DNA from: Xylogone sp. PMI_703
Taxonomy: Eukaryota; Ascomycota; Leotiomycetes
Assembly: GCA_021399445.1 (NCBI GenBank)
Contig: JAJTUQ010000001.1
Location: 310,001 to 374,000 of the forward strand
Direction: 5' to 3'
Length of the DNA: 64,000 bases
A program made the translations under genes and the position numbers. The notes under the pieces are model-generated. The model made no database searches. It was not told the DNA's origin and saw nothing but the letters and a program-made list of their open reading frames with translations. Numbering within the stretch: the stretch's first letter is position 1; the number at the start of each line of letters is the position of its first letter. Shown here in pieces: positions 1 through 12,268 of this stretch.

Positions 1-200
1 TCTTATGATAAGATTAACTTCTTATTCTTCATCTGACATTATCGTGTGTTGAACCTGAAAAAAGACCCCAAATCCATATATATTACCACATGGTTCATCA
101 CGTCTATGTCAACCTAAGATACCCGTATTTCTCAATTAACTTACAACAGAACCCCCTCCTTTTACAACACCTCTCAAAGTCCCCTCACATCTCACCCAGA

Positions 201-890
201 ATGCCCAGATCAATCCGTTTCGGAATCCTCACCCCTTCCTCAAACACATCCCTCGAACCCCTAACCCAAGCCCTCATAACCTCAATCAACACAACCCTCC
301 CACACACCGCCCCCAAAATCACAGTCCACTTCTCCCGCGTCCAAGTCAAAACCATCTCCCTGTCCTCCACAGCGCTCAACCAATTCACCCTAGCCCCCAT
401 CCTCGCAGCCGCAGCCCTCCTCGCGGACGCCGAGATCAACATCATAGGCTGGTCAGGTACCTCAGCGGGCTGGCTAGGCTTCGACAAGGACGAAGAACTG
501 TGCGCAAAGATCGAGGAACTCACGGGATAAAATGCACGACGAGCGTACTGGCGCTGAATAGGGCGCTAGAGATGTGGGGCGTGAAGAAGCTGGGTCCGGT
601 CACGCCGTACAAGGACGATGTGCAGGATGCTATTGTGAGGAACTACGCGAGCGTGGGGATTAAGATTGGGGAGGCGATGGAGCAGCATTTGGGACTGGAG
701 GAGAATTCGTCGTTCGCGGAGGTCACGGAGGAGACGTTGGATGGGATGGTGTAAAGGGTTGTGGCGAGGGGGAAGCCTGAATCCTGATGCTGTTACGACG
801 TTTTGCACGAATCTTGCTGCTGCGCAGAGGGTGGGTTTCTGGGAGGAGAAGCATGGTGTTCCTGTGTTTGATACGGACCTCTCATTGAAC
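201..890 (+). pseudogene. Broken Asp/Glu racemase / maleate isomerase-like gene
   Basis: The reading frame from the ATG at 201 begins SIRFGILTPSSNT and runs to IIGWSGTSAGWLGFD. This is the pattern of the maleate cis-trans isomerase / arylmalonate decarboxylase branch of the Asp/Glu racemase superfamily, cytosolic enzymes of about 240-260 residues. The frame is lost at about 527. It resumes one base out as CTTSVLALNRAL, meets a TAA at 752-754, and shifts again near 785 to give DAVTTFCTNLAAA. Similarity ends after PVFDT at about 875, immediately before the stop codon of the convergent GH79 gene, so the C-terminus is missing. I see at least two frameshifts, one stop and a truncation, with no plausible introns at those points. 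The gene is almost certainly dead. The exact substrate of the ancestor cannot be told. Confidence 0.7.
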
Positions 891-892
891 AT

Positions 893-2677
893 TTATTGCA
901 AGCGGCTAATTAAGACTGCTTCACTATCACCAACCGTGACGACTCCATGAGCCACAAACTCTTTCGAACAGCCATCAACCCACTTCGCGCGGCCGGATTC
1001 ATAGGATATACATCCAACACTGATTGGGCCCTCTTCATCGTGTGACTCAAGGTATGGTGCCTCACCGTGTGTGACCGGTAGCGTATCCGCACCAGGAGCA
1101 GTGAGGCGAGTTATCTTAGCTCCGTTCCATTCTGATCCTATGTGAAAGCTGAGATTTCCACGAGAGTTCTGGGGAGAGGTCTGATTGAATGGTCGCAGGT
1201 TGAGGAACGCCAGGTCAGTGAGATGCCATTTATCCTTGGTCAAGTCAGCCGCAGTGTCATGTGAAGCACCGGTATACCATCGAGAAGGCTGCCATGTTGG
1301 TGAGGAATAGAGAGCGTATGCCGAAACACTGGTTTCATTGAGTATGGTCGCGACACGCTTGCCAGATGTGCCTTTCTTGGTCGATCCCACAGCGATACTT
1401 GCTAGTATGTAGCCGTAATACGAACCCCTTACAGAAGGCTCAGTACCGTTAATCGTTGTAGGCCAGATGGCAGCATAGGGAAAGCCTGGCCCTTGGTGAT
1501 AATACATTCTTTTGATGCCAATACTCGCAGAGTACATGGCCCAGTCACTACCGACTCATTTATCAGCCACTATATCTCTTTCAATTTCACAAAACAAGGG
1601 ATATGGGGATACTCACAAAGCCCAGAGTGCCGCTGAATACGAATCTGATACACCCGGCTTGCCAGAGCAGCTTACACTATTACCCTCACCAATTACAAAC
1701 TCAACGCCCTGTTCAGCAGTATATGCGGCCCTAGCTCTATTTGGTTCAAGCGTGGCCGCTGTCAGACCATGGTTGAGCATGGTATTCTCAATGGTGACTT
1801 TTGCACCGGCGCTTTGGGAACAAAGAGTCGCAGGGTAGATGTGAACACTATACTCTCGCAACCGCCTCCATGCATTCTGGCCTAGCTCCCAGGTGTCCTC
1901 AAACGTCCATCCAGGTTTGAAGCCCGATAAATCTCCGGCCCGCCAGAGGGGGTTTCTGCTCTGGTCCATATGGGGACGGCCAGGTAAGATAGGCCCTTGA
2001 AGAGCATCGTAGGTGACATTAAAATTCTCTGCTACGAAGTCCGCCAAGGTCCAATCTTCAGTAGGGTTCCGATACCACACGCCTTGGTACGAGAAGTTAA
2101 ACCCACTCATTTCATTGCCCGTCTCAATGGCCCAGAGTTGATCTCCAATTATCTTATAAGCTTCCCTGGTTTGGTTCACGATGTTGCTTAGGGTGGTTTC
2201 CGGGTCGTGGACGCCTTGAGAGTTATTGAATCCGCCCTCATTGACGCCAAACACATAGCGGAAGTCGGACGGGAGGAGACCCACTCCATCGAAGAATGAA
2301 GGGCCCATTGTGCCATTGTACGGGTTGCTCTCCCACCAGAAGTCGAAATACGAGACTATGGGCTCTGGAAAAGAAGCATCATAGTAGACCCGATCCTCGG
2401 TCGACCCGCCGATGCGGATGAAGAGCGGATCACCAATGGTTGCTAGATGCTTGAGCAGGCCCAGAGAAAAGTCATTTGGGTGCGAATAGTTGCCTGTGTA
2501 GAAAGGGAAATGTTGGAACTCTATAGACAGCGACACAAAGCTAGGCGGCAGAGGTGTAGAGGCTTCAGAGACAGGAGGAATCTGGAGCGTATAAGTGTTG
2601 TCTGAATTATCTCTAACACTGTTATGGCCGGCAAGCGCCAGCAACCGCACGGCGGAGTCCCTCACTATGATCCTCAT
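893..2677 (-). CDS. Glycoside hydrolase family 79 (beta-glucuronidase-like)
   Basis: There are two exons, 2677-1617 and 1547-893, joined across a 69-base intron (GTGAGT donor, TAG acceptor) to give WAFDWAMYSASIG; the product is about 571 residues. GH79 enzymes release glucuronic or 4-O-methylglucuronic acid from glycans such as arabinogalactan proteins, usually outside the cell. The TIM-barrel part carries the acid/base glutamate in ETGNEM (about residue 189) and the nucleophile in IGEGNSVSC (about residue 331). The C-terminal beta-sandwich typical of fungal GH79 follows the intron. Many N-x-S/T sites agree with secretion. The N-terminus (RLLALAG) is a poor signal peptide, so a short upstream exon or a changed start is possible. 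The 3' end nearly touches the racemase relic on the other strand. Confidence 0.85.
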
Positions 2678-3517
2678 TGCAGGACGATTTCACTCTGTAG
2701 GCATGAGCAGTTCTGTGCGGAATACAGCTCTAGCATCAGCTTGGTGTAGAAAAAGTCGTCTCTTTAAAGATTTCCGGTGATGCTGGCCGTTTCTCACTCA
2801 ACCAGAGCTAAGCCTTGCTCCATCCCATCCTAATAAGTCGTTGCTTGGAACGTGCACGTTCTCTGCAGGTACTGTACATCTGCAGTCATTTTCTTTTCAA
2901 ACAGGAAATAGGCTCCGTTGCTTCATGAGGAGAGTAAACACAAGCAGAATCATTTTCCGGCTCTGGCTGGCGGAGTTTCTTAGTCCCTGGACAGCTGGTT
3001 ATTTACCCGTCGCCCCTCTTGGCCCCGTGCGGAGAAGCGCTAATTAGTGTACACGAGTAGCTGTACTGTAGATGCGGGAAGCTCCTTGCGTATTGCTTTA
3101 TTAACAAGTTATATCAAATAGGTAGATATTTGAGCTTCTTGGTGTAAGTCAATCGGAATTTTTCAAGCTATTACTATAGAACTGCATCCGCGTATGCTTG
3201 AAGCTGGTCCTCACGCGACAGACGCATGGCTATAGCAAGTAGTCGGTCCCGAGGAGCTTATTCCCCTATAGACGATCAAGTCATAAGCGCTAACCACGAA
3301 TAGAGCAACACTTTAAGTAAGTGAGGTGCTATAAGGAGATCACCGTTAAGAAGACGAGAATACGCAGGCTCACCATTTTTACATACCCTCTATCACATAT
3401 TCTTCTCCTTTCTTTCTTTTCCAGTTAAGATGGCCGTCATAGTGCTTAGGAGGCAACTTCAACCTCGTTCTGGCTGGTCTTTTGAGGTTCAGAATACCTT
3501 CAATCTATTATGCATAG
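2678..3517. other. Intergenic, no gene seen
   Basis: This is about 840 bases between the divergent GH79 gene and the beta-helix pseudogene. It holds only short unsupported open frames and pyrimidine-rich leader-like sequence just before 3518. It presumably contains both promoters; I see no clear element. Confidence 0.5.
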
Positions 3518-5000
3518 ATGGCTAAGCTACGCCATCTTGCGTCATTTGCGACGCACTTGCTTCTCGTCAGTCCTTGGGCGAGAACAGCTTATAGCAAATG
3601 CACCACTACTCAGCTCTATGTTGACACAAATGCCGATGAAAATATAGGTCTGCAAAATAACGGCGCATCACCAGAAACAGCATTTGCGAACGTCTTTGAT
3701 GCCGAGAAATACCTCAAGTATTTTCTGGCTCAGGGAAATGATACGACACAAGTTGTTATCAATCTCGCATCTGGGGTATATTCCATGATATCTTATCTCC
3801 GATTGACAGACCGTCATTCTGGATCAGCTGAATGCCCGACTATCTGGCAAGCTCCAGATGGAGATGCCATCTTGTCCGGGGGGACCATGGTGACGGATTG
3901 GTCCCCAGTTGCGGAGATGGCTGGGATATATTCAACTCAAGTCTCTCCTCTATCGAGGACACGAGCTCTATTTGTGGATGGGGTCTCAATGCCACAAGCG
4001 CGTTCTGCGGCAATGTTTCAAAACTACTCTACTTACACCTCTGTTGGATTCATGAATGATGGCCCCGGTGTCGACTTCACTTTAATAGACAAGATCCGGT
4101 ATGTTAAATTGCGCGGCGTCGGGACTTTTGTCGATAGATATACTCCGGTGAACTACATCAGCGACGATGACAAGATGTTGATCATGAAGTAGCCAGCCTG
4201 GTACCGCCAGCAGATTGGCTACGACGCGATATTGGAAGGGGACCTGCTAGGCCTGTTCCTCGAGAACTCGCTAACATTCCTCGACGAGGATGGCGAGTGG
4301 TATCTCGATTTGGAGTCGGACACGCTTTACTATAAGCCTGTCGGCGGCAAGGATCCAAATGATCCTGAAATATACCTTCCTCGTCTTGAGCTGGTGCTGT
4401 CCATAGGCGGACTCACTTATAGCATGCCAGCGCATGATATGCAGTTCGTCAACATCACCTTCACCCATACCACATGGAATTTCCCATCGTCCCAGTACGG
4501 CTTTCCCGATCAACAGACGGGAGCCTTTATCGGCGAGAGCTAGAACCGGAGTGAGTTTGACTCGACCACACTGGTACATGACACCGGGGACAGTGCAAGT
4601 GAGCGCTGCGCAGAGGATCTCGTTTCATGGAGGCTCAGTGACTATGACTGGGGCGGCTGGCCTGGCTGTTGGTAACGACGACAATGCTCATGTTACAAGC
4701 CTTGGCCTGGGTGCGCAAGATATTCTTATCAGCGGCATGAGCTTCACACAGACAGGAGGTAATGCGTTGCAGGTCGGCGGTGTCGGCCTCAACGCACATC
4801 ATCCCATCATTCCAGAGATGGTCAACTCTGGCATTATTGCAGAGTACAACGGTTTCGACAGCAACGCGCTCATCTACAACTCAGGGGCAGGTATAGGGTA
4901 TTACGAAAGTCCCGAATTGAACATCCAGGTACAAAAAATGCAGAATGAAATATTACCATACGGGAAGACGATCACGTGTAAGCTTAAGCCCCAATTGTGA
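3518..5000 (+). pseudogene. Decayed secreted parallel beta-helix protein
   Basis: The ATG at 3518 opens a signal-peptide-like start (HLASFATHLLLVSPWARTAYS). The mature part resembles fungal right-handed beta-helix carbohydrate-active proteins (GH141-like); the segment FLDEDGEWYLDLESDTLYY is typical. The frame is interrupted by TAG at 4190-4192 (MLIMK-stop-PAWY) and TAG at 4541-4543. It then shifts one base near 4560, where FDS passes into RPHWYMTPGTVQVSAAQ, and continues to about 4930. The first stop is what a CAG glutamine codon becomes after a CpA-to-TpA change, the classic RIP mutation. Intact relatives are, as I recall, longer, so the 3' part appears lost as well. It was probably a cell-wall polysaccharide hydrolase. 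It is not expressed as a full protein in this form. Confidence 0.72.
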
Positions 5001-5801
5001 CGAATATCTGGCTGACTGAAAGGAATACTTGACACAAAAATATCCTAAGAGTTACAAGCTCATGTCGAACATTTTATTTAAAGAGAGTCTAATACTATTA
5101 AATATCCAAATCGGAAAAGATCAATTGAGGATAGCAATTCTATAACATTGACGAATAGGCCTTTTAAAGTCAAAAAGAGACAATTTTCTAAGCTTTATGC
5201 ATAGTAGAATAGCTATCCAAGGTCCCAAGTGCCCTCATTGGAGCGATAGATCTAGACTTAATCTTTTCTTATTCTTATTCTCCCCGATGTATATACTTCC
5301 TTTTTCCGGGCCACAAAATATTTCCAGATCCGGTTACAATCAATTAATGCCCCATATCCAAGGCCCTTTGAAGCGCCATGCCCGGGAGATTTTTCGTAGC
5401 GGAAATTCCGTTCCAGGACAAGCTGTATTTCTCCATCAATCACGAGCCCGAACGCTGCAAGCCCGCAAGCCGCTCCAAGGAAGCTCCTGCCCCACTACCG
5501 ATGATGATCCCCCTCCATACGACCTGGAAAACCCACAGATCGGGTCATTAAAGGGCCAGAAGAGGGGACTAAGAAATTATTATATAGCTTCTGGCTGTCG
5601 CATCCCACTTTCTCTCCTTGGTGGGCTTTGTATAAAAGAAGAATCTGTTTCTGTATAGCCTAGCTTTAGAAGAGTCTTATACATATCTTTGTCTTTTCTT
5701 TCCACGTTGATTTTGTGTGTGTAGAGACGGACAGAGTTGTGTAACTAGCTGCTGTGACGTCCATTGACCAGCTACCGAGACACTTCAGTTCACTCGCTGC
5801 G
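5001..5801. other. A+T-rich intergenic stretch
   Basis: There is no supported gene here. The open frame at 5197-5658 has no recognisable domain and looks accidental. The last 150 bases are pyrimidine-rich and probably form the promoter and leader of the L-galactonate dehydratase gene. Confidence 0.45.
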
Positions 5802-7345
5802 ATGCCGGAGATCACCATAACGGGCTGGGAAACTCGCGATGTGCGATTCCCAACTTCGCTGGACAAGACGGGCTCTGATGCCATGAATGCTGCAGGAGAT
5901 TACTCCTCAGCTTACTGTATTCTGCAGACTGACTCCCAGTTTTCCGGCCATGGAATGGTGAGTTGTGAAAATCCTTTCTGTGTCCATTTTGCTTTTTAAA
6001 GATACCTTGAAATTACCCCGCTGTGCTCCATTTTCGTTCTACGAAAAACTGATATATGGCATTATCCTCTCTCGGTGACAGACTTTCACAATTGGCCGAG
6101 GCAATGACATTGTTTGCGCCGCGATTAACCATGTCGCCGACCGTATCAAGGGAAAGACTTTATCGTCTCTCGTGAGCAATTGGGGTCAAACCTGGAGGTA
6201 CCTTGTCTCAGATTCCCAGCTCCGATGGATTGGCCCCGAAAAGGGCGTCATCCACCTAGCTCTTGGTGCAGTGGTCAACGCTATCTGGGATCTGTGGGCT
6301 AAATCCCTTAACAAGCCAGTGTGGAGAATTGTGGCCGATATGAGCCCTGAGGAATTCGTTCGCTGCATTGACTTCCGATACATCACTGATGCCATTACGC
6401 CCGAGGAAGCTATCGAGATGTTGAAGAAGGAGGAATCTGGGAAAGTCAAGAGAATTGAGGATGCGCTGAATAATAAAGCTGTCCCGGCTTATACAACAAG
6501 TGCTGGATGGTTAGGATATGGTGAGGACAAGATGAAGGCTTTGCTGCAGGAGACGCTGAGCAAAGGATACAAACACTTCAAGCTTAAGGTAGGATCAAAT
6601 GTTGAGGTTGACCGGAAACGCTTAGCAATCGCACGAGAAGTCATCGGATATGACAAGGGAAATATACTTATGGTTGATGCCAATCAGGTACGTTGAAAGC
6701 TCCCCACCCTCCACCAGAGATTCTTGGAGAATACTAACTTACGAAACTTGGCAGGTTTGGTCCGTTCCAGAAGCAATTGAATATATGCAACACCTGAAGG
6801 AATTCAAGCCATGGTTTATCGAGGAGCCCACATCTCCTGATGATATACTAGGCCACAAGGCAATCCGTGACGCACTTCGCCCCGATGGAATCTGCGTCGC
6901 TACTGGGGAGATGTGTCAAAACCGAGTTATCTTCAAGCAATTGCTCGCTGGTGGTGCCATCGATGTGTGTCAGATCGACGCCTGTCGTATGGGAGGCGTG
7001 AATGAGGTGCTTGCAGTGTTGCTAATGGCAAAGAAATTCAACGTCCCCATCGTGCCCCACAGCGGTGGTGTTGGGCTGCCTGAGTATACCCAGCATCTGA
7101 GCACCATTGACTATGTGTGCGTGAGCGCAAAGTTGAGCGTGTTGGAGTATGTGGACCATCTCCATGAACACTTCTATCACCCATCAGTTATCAAGGACGG
7201 ATACTACCAGACTCCAACCGAGGCTGGATACTCAGTGGAGATGAAGCCTGAGAGCATGGACCGGTTTACCTTCCCTGGCAAGCCGGGAGTTTCATGGTGG
7301 CAGAGCGAAGAGGCAAAGCCCATTTTGACAGGAGAGAAGATCTAG
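5802..7345 (+). CDS. lgd1: L-galactonate dehydratase (enolase superfamily)
   Basis: There are three exons, 5802-5957, 6082-6687 and 6755-7345, all in phase, giving 450 residues. The enzyme removes water from L-galactonate to form 2-keto-3-deoxy-L-galactonate, the second step of fungal D-galacturonate (pectin) catabolism in the cytosol. It has the mandelate-racemase/enolase layout: N-terminal capping domain; KxK base motif at about 219-221; metal-binding acidic residues in MVDAN (251), FIEEPTS (277/278) and ATGEMCQ (306); and the catalytic histidine in VPHSGG (356). Length and sequence agree closely with Lgd1/GaaB proteins as I remember them. L-fuconate dehydratase is a near relative and cannot be excluded. 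No other galacturonate-pathway gene lies beside it, although the GH79 and beta-helix genes nearby also concern plant polysaccharides. Confidence 0.87.
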
Positions 7346-7741
7346 CCAGGCTGATGAAATGTTTAATCTGAATATCAAGACAAATATCCTCGTGTATAGA
7401 ATGCGTCATTCCATGGAGTTTATGGAACGGGTGTGGATGGCTTTGATGTTCTATATCCGGAGATTCTATGTATAGGGGATGAGTGCCAGTGAACCGCCAC
7501 ATCACTGTAGCTGATGCTTGTAACTGAGCTACAAAAATACAAAACGTATCGCCAATAACCAATTAATCTCAAGGTATCTACAAGTTAACTCTAAACCCTC
7601 AAATCATAAAAGAAACCTAGCGCTTTTATAGTTGTCTAACCCGGGAGCTAGCGCTATAGTGGGTAGGCTTTGTGTAATTGGCTAGTGTAACAATAATAAT
7701 CTTAGATAGCATATATACGAGTCAAATACCATAGCTGACGC
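7346..7741. other. Intergenic, nothing recognised
   Basis: This 396-base A+T-rich stretch lies between the convergent dehydratase gene and the hypothetical pseudogene. I see no coding or structural feature in it. Confidence 0.4.
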
Positions 7742-8470
7742 CTAGCTCTCATTGTTTAAACTCATCGAAGACCGGCTCCCGGAATCAAGTAACCACCATG
7801 AAGCAAGCTGATGTAAGAACCTCGGTACAGCTCTCTCCAATGGCACTATCACCCTCTCATCTTTTAGCTTCCACATTACCGTCTCACTACTGAATATGAC
7901 CTTGTCGTCCTTTTGCTCAAGCATAATGCAAAGCCTGCCATTGATAGAGCCAGAGGCTTTAACTCGAATTCAATCTTACTTCCCTTACTGAAAACCACCC
8001 GATAGTGTCCACATACAACGTCTTCTTCTTTGAAATCTAGATTTTGCAAGTAGTCTTTTTGAAAAGTCTCACGCCCTGTGCCTGGTGCTCATCAAGCGAA
8101 GAATCCATGCTTGAGGGAATGTTGAGAAACAAGTTATAGTATAACGAAGGTATGTTGTTAGGAGAGACTGCGAATCTAGTGATGGAAGCTTAGAAATAGG
8201 GATTAACTTGAAGGCTGCATCGTACAGCACCACATTTTCTTTTGATAGAACGGATTCTGAGATCGAAACAATTCCTCCTTTGATTTCAGGTCTCAAAGAC
8301 CCTCTCCCTCTTCTACTAGTATGCTGTATTTTCCGAGATAACTCTCGGTGAAGGTAGAGAGCACATATGATAGGTGTGCCGATTATGGCAGCCCATGTTT
8401 GTAACTTTGAAGGTATCATCAGGCCGGTAAATACTGTGCTAGATGGTGTTTGTGGTATAGTCAAGGTCAT
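7742..8470 (-). pseudogene. Frameshifted fungal hypothetical protein
   Basis: Three segments in different minus frames read as one protein. The first, 8470 to about 8095, carries a likely membrane segment (WAAIIGTPIICALYLH) and ends FPQAWILRLM. The second, about 8090-7970, reads TGRETFQKDYLQNLDF and VVCGHYRVV. The third, about 7965-7742, reads INGRLCIMLEQKDDKVIF, then WKLKDERVIVPLERAV and LASWWLLDSGSR. I associate the motifs LDFKEEDVVCG and RFLHQLASWWLL with a conserved but uncharacterised family of fungal proteins. No intron signals fit the two junctions, so two indels are the simplest reading. The function of the intact family is unknown to me. Confidence 0.55.
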
Positions 8471-9213
8471 GAATATCGTATGGGATTTAGAAAGGGAATA
8501 AAGAAGATGTGGACGGGATCATGATACCCCGGCCTTATGAAGCTATCAGCTAGTGTCGAAATATGTTTTAGTTATCTACGGTAGTTGGCTATTCAATAAA
8601 ATCTGCCAAAGTCTACTCTTGAGTACAATTATGGCAAATCAAATAAAGTAAATAGGCGATTAACCATATACTAAGCTCCAACCAGCGAACGTTCAACATC
8701 AGAATAAGAGAGAACCCCAGTTACTTAGCTGCTACATACTCTTGTACTTGATCTAACGATCTGCATTTTCAAAGCTGCAGACTCACTAGGCATTGAGGCT
8801 AATTAGAATACTTACCATCATCAGATAGCGTCTCAGTTAGAGGCACTCCAGCCTCACTTAGGGACACTCCATAATGTCAACGCCACCGCACAAATTCAAG
8901 TGTGAATGCCTAAGTGTGCCTGGCGTGCACATTTTGTTAGCAGTCTGGAGTGCCTCTAAGCGGGGTCGGAGTGCCTGTAAGTGACTCTTATCTAGCCCGA
9001 TAACATGACGTTAACAGAATTTTTTTCTCGTGTAAGGAAAAAATCTATGAGCACCCCATATCCTAGAATCAACGTGCTCAACAGTACACAGTGGCTTGAT
9101 ACTCCTCCTCCTACTTCTCTCAAATCAAGCAAGGAATAGTAAGATGACGCTCGTACACTAGCTTCGTACCTCTCTCATTTGTCTTACAGATCGGGCAAGG
9201 AAAACCAGGGACG
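8471..9213. other. Intergenic with a short inverted repeat
   Basis: There is no gene. A 15-base arm at 8837-8851 (TTAGAGGCACTCCAG) has its exact reverse complement at 8945-8959. The flanking sequence (cactcc / ggagtg motifs) is also partly palindromic over about 150 bases, suggesting a small foldback element. The remainder is the probable promoter of the GMP synthase gene. Confidence 0.5.
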
Positions 9214-11951
9214 ATGGCCGCGGACCCTAAGCTTGCGGGTGCTGCACCCCACAGCACTTTTGATACTGTGCTTACAATTGACTTTGGGTCGCAATATACT
9301 CATCTGTGCGTCATTTCCAAGCACCTTCTAATTGCGATTGGATATGAATACATGCTGATAGTGGATGTAAAGCATTACTCGTCGTCTCCGAGAACTGAAT
9401 GTCTTCTCAGAAATGGTCCCGTGTACCCAGAAGATCTCAGAGCTGGGTTTCACTCCCAAAGGCATTATTCTTTCTGGTGGTCCATATTCAGTCTACGATG
9501 AAGGAAGCCCACATGTAGACCCTGCTGTTTTTGATTTGAGTATGACTTGTCTCTAGCTCTAGTCTTTCGTACTTCTAACATCTTCATCTCGCAGACGTTC
9601 CCATTCTAGGAATTTGCTGTATGTAATATCCCGTGGCCATTATACTTGAAGTAGCGGGCTGATTGAGAGCATAACAGATGGTATGCAAGAGCTTGCATAC
9701 CGTGCAAGTCCAGACAACGTGGTCGCTGGTAACCGTCGTGAATACGGCCATGCCATGCTCAAGCTGCAAAAGATTAATAGCCACAGTGCCCTTTTCCAAG
9801 GACTGGAGGAACCCTTCAGAGTGTGGATGAGCCATGGCGACAAGCTGGCAAAACTCCCAGAGGGTTTTCACACCATAGCGACCTCTGATAACTCTGAGTA
9901 TGCTGCAATAGGTCACGACACCAAGCAAAGTATTTCTCTCCGTTCACCATTAATATTATACGAGTGCTGACTAGAAAAGTTTATGGCATACAATTCCATC
10001 CTGAAGTTTCCCACACATCAAATGGGACCAAGCTCTTAGAAAACTTTGCCGTAGGTATCTGCAGTGCTAAGCAAACCTGGACCATGTCCGCATTTATGGA
10101 TCAGGAGATTGAACGAATTCGCAAAGTCGTTGGTGAAGATGGACAAGTACTTGGTGCTGTCAGTGGTGGCGTCGATTCTACTGTAGCTGCCAAGCTTATG
10201 GTATACACCTCCGATGTCTTTTATCCCCATTCATACAGCCGACAAACACGTTATCAAAGTTGTTACTGCTATTTCAAGAACAGAAATACTAACAATAAGT
10301 AGAAAGAAGCTATAGGATCAAGGTTTTGGGCAGTCCTCGTTAATAGTAAGTATTTCTACGACTTAGCGTTATCAAAATATCTTGGTGGAAAGATATTATT
10401 GTATTCTGCAGACTCGAAAAACAGCTAACAAACTAGTATAGATGGACTTATGAGGCTCAACGAGTGCGAACAAGTCCAGAAAGATCTTTCGGAGCACTTA
10501 GGAATTAACCTTACTGTTGTGGATGCTTCACAGCAGTTTTTAGATGGATTAAAGGGCATTGAAGATCCAGAGAAAAAGCGGAAGTTTATTGGTATGTTGT
10601 TTAAAGCTGTACTTTTTGGTTATATTTTGTTTTCTGCTTTGCATAGAAATCCTAGATTAACATTCTCTTAGGCGGTAAGTTTATCGATATTTTCGAAGCA
10701 GAGGCAGAGAAAATCGAAAAGGCTGCTGGTGGCAAAATTAGGTTTTTCTTACAGTAAGTCTTTTCATCAGACATAGATTTTACTCTTTGATAGAGTTGAA
10801 TGTTAAGCAGTAGACAGAGGTACACTTTACCCCGACGTAATTGAGAGTCTTTCATTCAAAGGTCCATCTGCAACAATCAAGGTAAGTCTTCCCTGAGAAT
10901 TGTATACAAACAAATTCTTAGTTACTTACGATTAATATAGACTCATCACAATGTGTATGTCACTCTCCTTGCTATTTCAGTTTTATTTAAGAAGTTTAAT
11001 AATATGTATTGAAGCGGCGGTCTTCCCGAGCGAATGAGGAATGGACAGGGTCTGCAGATTATTGAGCCTCTTCGGCAAATTTATAAAGATGAAGCTCGTG
11101 GTACGTATTAGAGTTATATACCCCTTTGCTATCTGGAGCGAAAATAGCTTTAAAATGTTTTACTTTTACACACTTAACACAGGCTTTATCTCTTATTCTA
11201 CAGAGCATAAAAGCTGATATAGACTGCTAGAACTGGGTCGAGCTCTGGGAATAGTGGAGCATCTTGTTATGAGAGTATGTATCAAACAGAAAACCCCATG
11301 CTATTACGTTCATTCAAATACTGACTTCAGTCGATAGCACCCATTTCCTGGTCGTATGATCCCTCCCTCTCCTTATTGAGTTGCTATGAAGATATGTTAA
11401 CTTCTGAGCTAGCCGGAATCGCTGTTCGAATCTTAGGCGAAGTAACCCCTGAAAAGGTCGAGATTGTCCGCCGTGCGGATGATATCTATATTTCTGAAAT
11501 CCGCAAGGCCGGTCTGTATGACCATATCTCACAAGCCTTTGCTGCACTTGATCCAAGCCGTGCCGTCGGAGTCATGGGAGATAAGCGTGTCTATGGGTAT
11601 ATCATTATCCTCAGGGCTGTCACAACCACCGATTTTATGACTGCCGAAGCTTGTGAGTCCTACAGAATATGCGCTATTTGTACTTGGAACACCCTCAATA
11701 CTGACTCGGAGACCAGTTGAGTTCCCGTGGACATTCCTCCAGCGTGTTACAAACCGGATTATAAACGAAATTGAGGGGTACGTACTTTGTCCACAATAAG
11801 ACTGTCTCTCTAGTGGTGCACGGCGTTGAACCAAATACCTTTTCTTCTACCTTTGGTTTCTTTAATTTTCCATACTAACGTGTCTCATAGAGTATGTCGT
11901 GTTACCTATGATACCACCAGCAAGCCCCCGGGAACAATAGAGCTAGAATGA
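9214..11951 (+). CDS. GMP synthase (glutamine-hydrolysing), 15 introns
   Basis: The enzyme converts XMP to GMP with glutamine and ATP, the last step of guanylate synthesis. Sixteen exons stay in frame: 9214-9305, 9373-9539, 9595-9618, 9678-9929, 9980-10200, 10303-10345, 10442-10591, 10672-10753, 10818-10881, 10941-10954, 11015-11100, 11231-11274, 11338-11353, 11413-11652, 11717-11777 and 11891-11951. The product is 538 residues, normal for the family. The class I glutaminase triad is present: Cys94 in GICYG, and His185 and Glu187 in FHPEV. The ATP-pyrophosphatase P-loop SGGVDST is at about 240-246, followed by the dimerisation domain ending KPPGTIELE. No lesion is visible. Two exons are only 14 and 16 bases. 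The intron load far exceeds that of its neighbours, so it may be a second, unusual copy or simply an ancestral structure. Confidence 0.88.
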
Positions 11952-12268
11952 AAGCTTTATAAAATTAGAAATAAGGGCTTTATCCTCCCGGTTGAATCAA
12001 GGAGTAGAGAGGAGCCAGAGTCATCACTAAGGCGAGGAGTCATTATGCTGTTGTGCTCAGGGATGGAAACACTAGCTTCAGTCCTCCTAAAGATATATCA
12101 GCGTCAATTATTCCCAGAGGCAACACTTTAACAAGATCAGGAGTGGAGTTTATGGACCGAAATGGGGATCATATTGCTTTGGCCAGCCTGCTCCAGTTTT
12201 ACGTTAGATAATAATCAGATTCACAAAGCCTTGACTATTCTATCTAATTCAAATAGAATGACAACTCA

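Noticed and set aside
893..1537. Reading the GH79 C-terminal half as a separate gene
   Set aside because: A standard 69-base intron joins it in phase to the N-terminal half, and the joined sequence fits the family.
5197..5658. 153-codon plus-strand open frame
   Set aside because: It has no domain, no conserved-looking motif and no leader or intron context, and the composition is that of chance coding in a spacer.
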